Positions 1-5,052 of a stretch of 5,052 bases of DNA are shown here, one piece after another. Position 1 is the stretch's first letter, and each line of letters starts with the position of its first letter. A model generated the notes under the pieces. The model searched no databases. It had not been told where the DNA came from and was given only the letters and a program-made list of their open reading frames with translations. The DNA comes from Flavobacteriales bacterium (GTDB taxonomy: Bacteria; Bacteroidota; Bacteroidia; NS11-12g; UBA955): positions 1-5,052 of the forward strand of contig CANHXF010000155.1 of the NCBI GenBank assembly GCA_947464515.1, in the 5' to 3' direction. The position numbers and the translations under genes are program-made.

Positions 1-646
1 CGATGGCAGCCGCATACATTCCGTGATCAGGGAAAAACGGCCAAGAAATCCCATAACTACTGCTTCGGATAAACCCATCGGCGGCGTGTTTGGTGAGGGT
101 AAATATCACCAGGCCCAATGTGGTGAAGGTGAAGGCTTTAAAGAACCAATGGATGTTCTTGAAGTTCGAAAATATCGACAGGCAGGTGAAATAAAATAGG
201 ACTATATACCATGTACGGGCCATCACAAATTTGATGCTTACGATGGGCATCGTACTAAAAATCGTGGCAATCCACATCCAGAGCAGATAGGCTAAAATGG
301 CGATGCTGATAGGATGACTGAGCATTTCCAGTCGGAAATCGGGTTTGATGAGCCATCGAAAAGTGATGAACAGGAACATCAAAATAAATAGGGGCTCTGT
401 GGGTAATGCCAATCCGAGTCCACCGCCTACGTTATCGAAGTTGATGCTCAGCGGGGCCAGTGCGCCAAAGAAAAGCAAGCTTTTTTCGGTGTACAGAAAG
501 GCCAAAAGCAATAGCCCCACCACAAGGGGTAGCAGCAGTAAATAATAGAATTGGAATAGGGCGGCAACTACAAGTAAAGCCGTGATCAACCCGGTTATCA
601 GCCAAAGGACATTGCGTTCTTTTTTGGTTGTGATTTTGGGTAGCAA
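1..646 (-). CDS. O-antigen polymerase/ligase-like membrane protein (Wzy/WaaL type), N-terminal part, cut by left edge
   Basis: Polytopic inner-membrane protein expected to polymerise or ligate undecaprenyl-linked surface-polysaccharide repeats in the periplasm. Seen: 215 residues in an uninterrupted frame running off the left edge. Hydrophobic segments lie near residues 13-31, 34-51, 55-69, 84-97, 112-131, 146-160 and 171-185. The family-like pieces are 'APLSINFDN' (63-72), 'LALPTEPL' (79-86) and 'WPFFPDHGMYAAA' (202-214), the last resembling the Asp-His/Tyr motif before the large periplasmic loop in Bacteroidota O-antigen ligase-family proteins. Start: the frame is open back to a TGA at 680-682 and contains no ATG or GTG before the first membrane segment (first ATG is codon 90). 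TTG at 644-646, 5 nt after the Wzz stop, gives a sensible cationic N-terminus (MLPKITTKKER). Polymerase and ligase cannot be told apart from this half. The close spacing implies co-transcription with Wzz. Confidence 0.82.
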   Translation of the reverse strand, partial: MLPKITTKKERNVLWLITGLITALLVVAALFQFYYLLLLPLVVGLLLLAFLYTEKSLLFFGALAPLSINFDNVGGGLGLALPTEPLFILMFLFITFRWLIKPDFRLEMLSHPISIAILAYLLWMWIATIFSTMPIVSIKFVMARTWYIVLFYFTCLSIFSNFKNIHWFFKAFTFTTLGLVIFTLTKHAADGFIRSSSYGISWPFFPDHGMYAAAI

Positions 647-651
647 TTGAA

Positions 652-1701
652 TTACGACTGGGTTTTGTTGCTGTATAATTCAAAAAACACCAAGATGAGC
701 GATGTGGCCATAAAGGTTGCCAAAACTGAAATGATGGTAACAAAAGAGCGTTTTGGCCAGAATTTCATTTCGGGTTTTGATGCGGCTTCGATGGTCATTT
801 TGTGCGATAATTTTTCATTCACATCCACCACACGTCGTTCGTATTGAGAAATCAAATCACTTTCTTTTTCCTCTTCCAATTTGATCAATTCTTGCAGAGC
901 CACAAAATCGCCTCCAGATTTCACCAAGGTCTTTTGTTCTTCAAGAAGCTTTTTCATTTCGGTCACTTTTCCCGAGGATTGTGCTTTATAAATTTCTTCG
1001 GCCAGCGCTCTACTTTGCTCTTCGTAGTTGGTGATACCTTCTTCTCCAAGTTTGCGCATTTGGTCTTTCGTGCCTTGGATTTTATCCCTTTTGGATTGCA
1101 AAGCGCGCTCTACAATTTGCAAAGCGGGAATCGCGATTTGGTTTTGCACCTCTGTTGTAATGGAATCGTACAACAAAGCCATTCCATTGGCAAGGTCGGC
1201 GGCCATCTGCGGGTCTTCATCAAGGACTTCAATTTTTACACTCAAATATCTTGTACGGGTTACGCTGATGTTTTCCTTTAACTTATAATCCATCGCCGTT
1301 TTTGGGTATTTCTCCGAAACAGGATTGATGTTGTAGTGCTTGTATAAGTTGAAATTCTTTACCAAACGACCGATCAAATCGCCGGAAAGCAAAATTTGCA
1401 TCGCCTTTTCGGCTTCTTCTTCTTCCCCAAATTCCAATGGATCTTTCAAACGTTGACCTGCATCGGAAAGCAAGGCCTCAGAAATAGAGTTGTTTTTGCT
1501 GGGATAAAAAATATGCGTTGCCTGGTATTTTGGCTTGGTGATAAATGGCATGGTGACAACGATCGCGAACACTGCTGCAATTCCACAAGAGATCATTAGC
1601 ACTTTTCTCCATCGCCAGAAAAAATTGATTACGTCGGCTAGATTTAAAGGTTTGATACTCTCAGATGAAATCAGTTCGTTGTTGTTTGCTTTGGACGTCA
1701 T
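652..1701 (-). CDS. Wzz-type polysaccharide chain-length determinant (polysaccharide co-polymerase)
   Basis: Inner-membrane protein of 349 residues that would set the chain length of a polymer made by a Wzy-type polymerase. Seen: a cytoplasmic N-terminus with 'LNLADVINFFWRWRKVL' (19-35), the usual Wzz entry segment; TM1 about 34-54; a long periplasmic part with an acidic patch (EFGEEEEAEKA, 90-100) and a charged, coiled-coil-prone region about 195-300; then 'ASKPEMKFWPKR' (307-318), matching the proline-containing motif before TM2 (about 319-341); and a short cytoplasmic tail. There is no Walker A/B kinase domain or Tyr-rich tail, so it is not a fused BY-kinase. The ATG is secure: an in-frame TAA sits two codons upstream (1705-1707). 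A promoter-like TAATTTTG lies 23 nt upstream. The polymerase/ligase gene begins 5 nt after the stop, supporting a Wzz-Wzy partnership. Confidence 0.9.
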   Translation of the reverse strand: MTSKANNNELISSESIKPLNLADVINFFWRWRKVLMISCGIAAVFAIVVTMPFITKPKYQATHIFYPSKNNSISEALLSDAGQRLKDPLEFGEEEEAEKAMQILLSGDLIGRLVKNFNLYKHYNINPVSEKYPKTAMDYKLKENISVTRTRYLSVKIEVLDEDPQMAADLANGMALLYDSITTEVQNQIAIPALQIVERALQSKRDKIQGTKDQMRKLGEEGITNYEEQSRALAEEIYKAQSSGKVTEMKKLLEEQKTLVKSGGDFVALQELIKLEEEKESDLISQYERRVVDVNEKLSHKMTIEAASKPEMKFWPKRSFVTIISVLATFMATSLILVFFELYSNKTQS

Positions 1702-1724
1702 AGTTTACTCAATCGTATTAGGGT

Positions 1725-1732
1725 CAAAATTA
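1725..1732 (-). promoter_or_regulatory. Bacteroidota-type -7 promoter element TAATTTTG upstream of Wzz
   Basis: On the minus strand this reads TAATTTTG, an exact match to the TAnnTTTG -7 consensus of Bacteroidota housekeeping promoters. It lies in the 107-nt spacer before the Wzz gene, with 23 nt between its last base and the ATG, implying a leader of roughly 18-20 nt. A TTTG that could serve as the -33 element is at 1748-1751, 15 nt upstream, slightly shorter than the usual 17-23 nt spacing. It would drive Wzz and the downstream polymerase/ligase. Prediction only. Confidence 0.55.
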
Positions 1733-1808
1733 CTAATCAAACGCAGTCAAATGCTTAAAATTCTATGTGATGCGTTAAAAAATCTTGTTTTATATCAACA
1801 TCGCTGGG

Positions 1809-2189
1809 TTACAGGTCTAAAAACTTAAAAACCACATCGAAGGCTTTTGTATCGTTTTCGTCGTAATCATCGGCCATAAGCACCTGGTCAACATTGATGT
1901 TTTGCCTAGAGAGCGTTGCTAAAATATTCTTCACCCTGCTCGTGTTTAGCTTGATGTTGATTCGCAGCATTCCTTGGTCGGCTTGGCTAATCATCAGCCC
2001 CAAAATCTTGGCGCCATTTTCTTCCACCCATTGGGCAATCTGTGATGGTGCATAATCGCGATCGCTCATTTTTAGAACCAAAATCGCACCCATGCCGCCT
2101 TGATTGATCATGAACGATAGCACTGCATCCATCGAATCGGTGATGCCGAGGTCGTTGAGTTGATCGTGAACGGGGTGTGATTTGACCAT
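1809..2189 (-). CDS. Small protein resembling the C-terminal ACT-like module of Bacteroidota CBS-domain proteins, without the CBS pair
   Basis: 126 residues, predicted soluble and cytoplasmic; function unknown. Residues 32-126 resemble, from memory, the C-terminal regulatory part of about 220-residue Bacteroidota CBS-domain proteins. The shared order is Gly-Gly then a hydrophobic strand ending 'VLKMSDRDYAPSQIA' (38-52), 'VEENGAKILGLMIS' (55-68), 'INIKLNTS' (77-84), an 'ILATLSRQNINV' helix-strand (89-100), 'ADDYDEN' (106-112) and a C-terminal '..FLDL'. Full-length homologues carry two CBS motifs in front; here only about 30 residues precede, of which 'DLGITDSMDAVLSFM' (13-27) looks like the tail of the second CBS motif. 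The ATG is the only start available: the next in-frame codon boundary of note upstream is the kdsC stop itself (2208-2210), in the same frame, seven codons back. A TAnnTTTG element ends 4 nt before the ATG. A ligand-sensing role is inference from the fold guess. Confidence 0.75.
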   Translation of the reverse strand: MVKSHPVHDQLNDLGITDSMDAVLSFMINQGGMGAILVLKMSDRDYAPSQIAQWVEENGAKILGLMISQADQGMLRINIKLNTSRVKNILATLSRQNINVDQVLMADDYDENDTKAFDVVFKFLDL

Positions 2190-2193
2190 AATA

Positions 2194-2201
2194 CAAAGGT
2201 A
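2194..2201 (-). promoter_or_regulatory. TACCTTTG -7-like element directly before the ACT-like gene
   Basis: The minus strand reads TACCTTTG then four bases then the ATG at 2187-2189. It exactly fits TAnnTTTG. If active, transcription would begin at or within a couple of bases of the start codon, giving a leaderless or near-leaderless mRNA. It lies within the 18-nt gap after kdsC, so the gene may be read both from the upstream operon and from its own promoter. No well-spaced -33 TTG was found upstream. Confidence 0.45.
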
Positions 2202-2207
2202 ATGCTT

Positions 2208-2732
2208 TTACCAATGATGCGAATCCTCGCGGTCCCAAGTGTCTTGGATTTTCATTGTCCTTTCGATGAGGTCTCTCGCGGCGCCCATCCCCCCTTTTTC
2301 GTTGGAAATATAGGCAGCAATTTGTTTCACTTCACCGCATCCATCGGCCGGACAGCAGGGCAATCCAACGCGTGCAAGAACAGGCAAATCAGGATAATCA
2401 TCGCCCATATAAGCCACGTCTTCGGGTTTTAGTTGCCAAGCAAACAATGCGTCTTCAAAGGCTTCCATTTTATGGCTTTGTCCCAAGTAAATGTATTGAA
2501 TGCCCAATCCCTTCAGGCGCTCCAAGATTCCGCTTCCCTTACCACCGGAAATAATGGCGATGGGATAACCCTGTTTTACTGCGTGTTGCAAGGCATACCC
2601 GTCCTTAATGTTCATGGATCGGAGCATGTGGCCCTCTTCGGTTACCAAGACCTGACCGTTGGTGAGCACCCCATCGATATCAAAGATGAAGGCCTTTACG
2701 CGTTTGAAGTTTTCTATGAGATTGTCAGACAT
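2208..2732 (-). CDS. kdsC: KdsC-type HAD phosphatase (3-deoxy-D-manno-octulosonate 8-phosphate phosphatase)
   Basis: Cytoplasmic HAD-family (subclass C0, capless) phosphatase of 174 residues, the usual KdsC length. It is expected to convert Kdo 8-phosphate to Kdo, which is then activated by KdsB for lipid A/LPS core synthesis. Motifs: I, 'FDIDGVLT' (17-24) with nucleophile D18 and acid/base D20; 'NIKDGYAL' (41-48), typical of the family; II, 'IISGG' (60-64) with S62; III, K88 in 'SHKME'; IV, 'GDDYPDLPVL' (110-119) with D111/D112. The tail 'GGMGAARDLIE' (147-157) matches the GGxGAxR C-terminal segment that closes over the active site in true KdsC. The ATG is fixed by an in-frame TGA six codons upstream with no other start between. 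It follows the ChaN-like stop by 4 nt, so the two are probably co-translated. The main alternative is a phosphatase for a related nonulosonate 9-phosphate (KDN or sialic acid). Confidence 0.9.
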   Translation of the reverse strand: MSDNLIENFKRVKAFIFDIDGVLTNGQVLVTEEGHMLRSMNIKDGYALQHAVKQGYPIAIISGGKGSGILERLKGLGIQYIYLGQSHKMEAFEDALFAWQLKPEDVAYMGDDYPDLPVLARVGLPCCPADGCGEVKQIAAYISNEKGGMGAARDLIERTMKIQDTWDREDSHHW

Positions 2733-2736
2733 TGGA

Positions 2737-3894
2737 TTAGTGCGTTTTGGTCATATTGTCCGGTGTGACGATGATAAAATCGGCGATGCCCAAATTTTCC
2801 TTTTCCAATTTAGAAACGTTGGCTTGGGTGCGCGTAGAGATTGTAATCACCTTGGTGGGTTGGGGGGGTACGGCAAATCTCGACACCGACCAGCGGGCTT
2901 TTTCTTCTTGGTTGATATACCATTCGATGCTTTCGTGGTTGTCTGAATGATAACTGCCGTTGTAGTGAATGAATACGCCGCCACCTTCATATTTTTCAGG
3001 TACTGATGGTAGGTTGCCGTAGATTTTCCAGGCCATCGTGGCGTCTTTGATGGCTTGCGACATCGGCAAATTCTGTCCGCCATGACCGCCGGTTGCCTTG
3101 AAAATTTCCGCATAGCAATTTAGGCTGCTATCATAGGGCATGGGCATAGTGGGGAACAATTGTTTTTTATCGGCAGGAAGGGTATCAAGGGCCGACAATC
3201 CTCCGCGGTACACCAAAGTGGCGTATTTTCTAGGAATGTTTGTGGCGATGAAAGCTAGGTTGTTTTCTTTGGCAAAATCCACAAGTGGCTTGTAGTCTGT
3301 TTTGAAATTGGGCCATAGTTTCACGGCTTTTTTGAGTTTATCGTACTGCGGATCTCCGCCCATCATAGCGCCCATCGGCGTGACCATGGTTTCGGTTTTT
3401 GTGCTGGTATCCGTAGGGTTTAGGTATTCATCCAATGCGGCTTGTTGGTCGGTTTCAAACATTTCCGCACCCAATGCCAAAGGAACCCAGCGTGTTTGTC
3501 CGGACCCTAGATTTCTTTGTCCGCTCTTGTTTTCAGGGGCGATTTCGTCCAATTCTTCCTTCATTTCACTGTAAACGTCTTGCGTGGTTTGTAGTTGTAA
3601 CCAGTGCGCAATGGGGTTGTCGTGGAATTCACCAAATAAGATTACCGTGGCGGGACGACCTGTTTTTTCACCTTGCTCTTCGATGCTGCTGCCCATCATT
3701 TCGATGTACTGGGCGTAGGTAATTTTCTTGCCCTTGGCCGTGTAAATTTGATAAGCCTGTATGTCTTTGGCGGGGGTGTGTTTTTGAACAACCGCTGAAT
3801 TTTCGTCAGATGATGACTGAGCGGAAAGACTCTGCGGGAAGATCCCTAAAGCGAAAAGTCCGAGATGAATCGTGATTATTTTGGCAAGGCGCAT
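2737..3894 (-). CDS. Secreted ChaN-like protein (haem-binding uptake / Tiki-TraB-EreA superfamily)
   Basis: 385-residue exported protein of the ChaN-like family (Pfam 'Cofac_haem_bdg', once DUF399), whose characterised member binds haem and is linked to iron uptake; the superfamily also holds metal-dependent hydrolases. Seen: an N-terminal signal peptide (basic MRLAK, hydrophobic 6-20, cleavage likely after 'SLSA', residue 25), with no lipobox although classical ChaN is a lipoprotein; 'GEFHDNPIAHWLQ' (88-100) with E89, H91 and H97; 'GAEMFE' (142-147); 'TNIPRKYA' (218-225); 'HYNGSYHSDNHESI' (310-322). It is longer than typical ChaN (about 270-300 residues), with extra polar stretches near 105-138, a Met/Gly-rich piece at 170-181 and a 'GGHGGQ' loop at 269-274. 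The ATG is the only start, an in-frame TGA lying at 3910-3912. kdsC follows 4 nt after the stop. The ligand is not established; periplasmic location is inferred. Confidence 0.85.
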   Translation of the reverse strand: MRLAKIITIHLGLFALGIFPQSLSAQSSSDENSAVVQKHTPAKDIQAYQIYTAKGKKITYAQYIEMMGSSIEEQGEKTGRPATVILFGEFHDNPIAHWLQLQTTQDVYSEMKEELDEIAPENKSGQRNLGSGQTRWVPLALGAEMFETDQQAALDEYLNPTDTSTKTETMVTPMGAMMGGDPQYDKLKKAVKLWPNFKTDYKPLVDFAKENNLAFIATNIPRKYATLVYRGGLSALDTLPADKKQLFPTMPMPYDSSLNCYAEIFKATGGHGGQNLPMSQAIKDATMAWKIYGNLPSVPEKYEGGGVFIHYNGSYHSDNHESIEWYINQEEKARWSVSRFAVPPQPTKVITISTRTQANVSKLEKENLGIADFIIVTPDNMTKTH

Positions 3895-3899
3895 AATTA

Positions 3900-3907
3900 C
3901 AAAGATA
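3900..3907 (-). promoter_or_regulatory. TATCTTTG -7-like element directly before the ChaN-like gene
   Basis: The minus strand reads TATCTTTG, five bases, then the ATG at 3892-3894: an exact TAnnTTTG match. The implied transcription start falls on or next to the start codon, so the mRNA for the ChaN-like gene and kdsC may be leaderless. A clear TTG -33 element at 17-23 nt upstream was not found; the nearest TTG is only about 10 nt away. Prediction from the motif and its position. Confidence 0.5.
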
Positions 3908-3930
3908 AATCATTTGCAATGGCGAATTTC

Positions 3931-3953
3931 TGAAAATGGTGGTCCCATTTTCA
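3931..3953 (-). terminator. Perfect 9-bp inverted repeat in the GH53-ChaN spacer; possible terminator or operator
   Basis: TGAAAATGG at 3931-3939 and CCATTTTCA at 3945-3953 are perfect reverse complements around a 5-nt loop. The repeat starts about 49 nt after the GH53 stop and ends about 24 nt before the TATCTTTG element of the next gene. The stem is AT-rich and no U-tract follows on the minus strand, so a classical intrinsic terminator is doubtful. A dyad of this size just upstream of a promoter could equally be a repressor or activator site. Confidence 0.35.
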
Positions 3954-4001
3954 CCCTTGGGAAACCGGTTCAAGTTCCAGTATTGAAATATTCAGCAGAT
4001 C

Positions 4002-5052
4002 TCACCAACCAAAACTGGCGGCGGGTAAGGCTTTGTGGTTGAAATCAAACAAACAAACGTTTTCCCAACTGCTGCCTTGATTTCCGGATTGTCCAGCCGA
4101 TGTCACCCATGCCGATTCCCAAATGCCCATCCCTTTAAATGAAGGCTTGGATTTGGCGTTTTTCCATACTTTTTTGAGCCACAGGAGCTGACCTTGGGGA
4201 GATGCGGCATAACCCGGACAAAGTTGCGAGGTCAGACCGAAAACGTTATTTGTATTGTCGAGCCATCCCAAACTATGCGGATAAGCGGTTTCGGCGATCA
4301 CAAAAGGTTTCTGATTGATATCGCTCAGGGTTTGAAAATTGTTAAACACGATGGAATCGTCGCAGCCATGCCAATTCCCATAATAAGAAAATCCCCAGAG
4401 GTCGAACTGCATGTATTTCGCAAAATCTCTCCCGGTTTTCAGCATCCCGCCATCAGGGATAATATGAAGCATGATTTGGGTATTGGGCGATGCCTCTTTA
4501 CAGCCTTTCGCTCCAGCATTGAAAAGGGTTGCGGTGCTTTGGGCCTGTGATTCGGAGCCCGAGTAATTCCCAATTGGCCATAGCATGCCTGGACTGATTT
4601 CATTGCCGATTTGTACGATGGCCGGGGCTGTATTTTGGGCGCAAAATTTGGCAACTGTAGAATAAGTATACAGTTGAATAGTATCGCTCAGCGCCTGAAT
4701 CGAAAGGTTTTTCCAGTCGTTGGGTGTGGCTTGATGACCTGGATCGGCCCAATCATCGCTGTAGTGAAAATCCAGCCAAATGGCGAGTTTTTGCTGCTGG
4801 GCGATTTTGGCAATCCACAGCAATTGCTCTAATGAGGGGTGAGGGAAACTAGGTTTACCGTGAATAATTCTCAATCGGATGGTGTTCACCCCTGCTTTGT
4901 GCATGAAATTGAAAATGTTGATAGGCGTGCCAGCGGAATCAAAAAACGAGGGCAATTGATCCTTCCATGCAGCGTAGGTGGAGATGTCCCAGGCCTTAAC
5001 GACATCGTAGCTTAGGATTTTTGGCGCTGGGGGATCCGATACCAGAAGGCAG
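4002..5052 (-). CDS. Glycoside hydrolase family 53 endo-beta-1,4-galactanase, N-terminus cut by right edge
   Basis: Retaining endo-beta-1,4-galactanase that cleaves beta-1,4-galactan of pectic (type I) arabinogalactan; expected to be exported. 349 residues are visible and the frame stays open to the edge, so the start is outside. A TTG at 4953-4955 lies inside the domain and is not the start. The GH53 (beta/alpha)8 barrel in order, numbering from the first full codon: 'AWDIST' (20-25), 'GVNTIRLRI' (54-62), 'LDFHYSDDWADPG' (93-105), 'QIGNEISPGMLWP' (147-159) with acid/base E151, 'FVIAETAYP' (250-258) with nucleophile E254, 'GIWESAW' (309-315) and 'GSSWEN..LFDF' (326-336). The protein ends 'AASFGW', right after the barrel, with no carbohydrate-binding module or secretion tail. 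The first complete codon is Cys followed by 'LLVSDPPAP', about 19 residues before the domain, which would fit a lipoprotein Cys if a lipobox precedes it outside the window. Confidence 0.93.
   Translation of the reverse strand, partial: CLLVSDPPAPKILSYDVVKAWDISTYAAWKDQLPSFFDSAGTPINIFNFMHKAGVNTIRLRIIHGKPSFPHPSLEQLLWIAKIAQQQKLAIWLDFHYSDDWADPGHQATPNDWKNLSIQALSDTIQLYTYSTVAKFCAQNTAPAIVQIGNEISPGMLWPIGNYSGSESQAQSTATLFNAGAKGCKEASPNTQIMLHIIPDGGMLKTGRDFAKYMQFDLWGFSYYGNWHGCDDSIVFNNFQTLSDINQKPFVIAETAYPHSLGWLDNTNNVFGLTSQLCPGYAASPQGQLLWLKKVWKNAKSKPSFKGMGIWESAWVTSAGQSGNQGSSWENVCLFDFNHKALPAASFGW

Noticed and set aside
432..743. Minus-strand 103-residue open frame across the Wzz/polymerase junction
   Set aside because: It overlaps the end of Wzz and the start of the membrane protein in another frame; its translation is Cys/His/Arg-rich and shows no family motif, while the alternative frame gives a clear polytopic membrane protein.
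844..1281. Plus-strand 145-residue open frame opposite Wzz
   Set aside because: Antisense to a well-supported gene; the Phe-rich composition is what the Glu/Lys-rich coiled-coil codons of Wzz give when read backwards.
1774..1799. A/T-rich imperfect inverted repeat after the ACT-like gene, as a terminator
   Set aside because: The pairing is almost wholly A-T with mismatches and has no GC-rich stem, so it could arise by chance in an AT-rich spacer.
3302..3722. Plus-strand open frames opposite the ChaN-like gene
   Set aside because: Antisense shadows without recognisable motifs or promoter; the minus-strand frame carries the complete ChaN-like motif set.
3963..3970. Palindrome AACCGGTT in the GH53-ChaN spacer
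   Set aside because: An 8-bp palindrome alone is common by chance and has no further symmetry around it.
1702..4001. Both intergenic spacers (1702-1808 and 3895-4001) are 107 nt long
   Set aside because: The two sequences do not resemble each other, so the equal length appears coincidental.
1..5052. CRISPR arrays, insertion sequences, tRNA or rRNA genes, attachment sites
   Set aside because: No spaced direct repeats, terminal inverted repeats, transposase motifs or tRNA-like folds were seen; nearly all of the window is accounted for by six co-directional genes.

Overview
The window looks like a chromosomal cell-envelope and polysaccharide locus from a member of the Bacteroidota. Three things suggest this. 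The protein families and their motif variants fit, for example a CBS-associated C-terminal module, a ChaN-like protein with the 'YHSDNHE' motif, and an O-antigen polymerase/ligase with a 'PDHGMYAA' motif. The minus strand carries exactly three matches, in a by-eye scan, to the Bacteroidota -7 promoter element TAnnTTTG, each just upstream of a gene start. The ribosome-binding regions are not purine-rich. Genus cannot be told from this sequence.

All six genes lie on the minus strand, so transcription runs from high to low coordinates. In order they are: a GH53 endo-beta-1,4-galactanase cut by the right edge (4002-5052); a secreted ChaN/haem-binding-uptake-like protein (2737-3894); a KdsC-type HAD phosphatase (2208-2732); a small stand-alone protein resembling the C-terminal ACT-like part of Bacteroidota CBS-domain proteins (1809-2189); a Wzz-type chain-length determinant (652-1701); and the N-terminal 215 residues of a Wzy/WaaL-like O-antigen polymerase or ligase cut by the left edge (1-646). 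This last gene has no ATG near its beginning and probably starts at TTG.

Inferred transcription units: GH53 ends before a 107-nt spacer holding a perfect 9-bp hairpin. ChaN-like and kdsC are 4 nt apart and probably co-transcribed from a promoter so close to the ATG that the mRNA may be leaderless. The ACT-like gene has the same TAnnTTTG arrangement. Wzz and the polymerase/ligase are 5 nt apart and share a promoter in the second 107-nt spacer.

Functionally, Wzz and the polymerase/ligase would assemble and size a surface polysaccharide. KdsC supplies Kdo (or a related sialic-acid-like sugar) to the outer envelope. The ChaN-like protein is probably periplasmic or secreted. The GH53 enzyme attacks plant-type beta-1,4-galactan and may not be functionally tied to the rest. 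No RNA gene, mobile element, CRISPR array or intergenic stretch over 300 nt was seen. I found no convincing new multi-gene defence or mobile system; the most unusual items are the CBS-less ACT-like gene, the start-adjacent promoter elements and the TTG-started polymerase.
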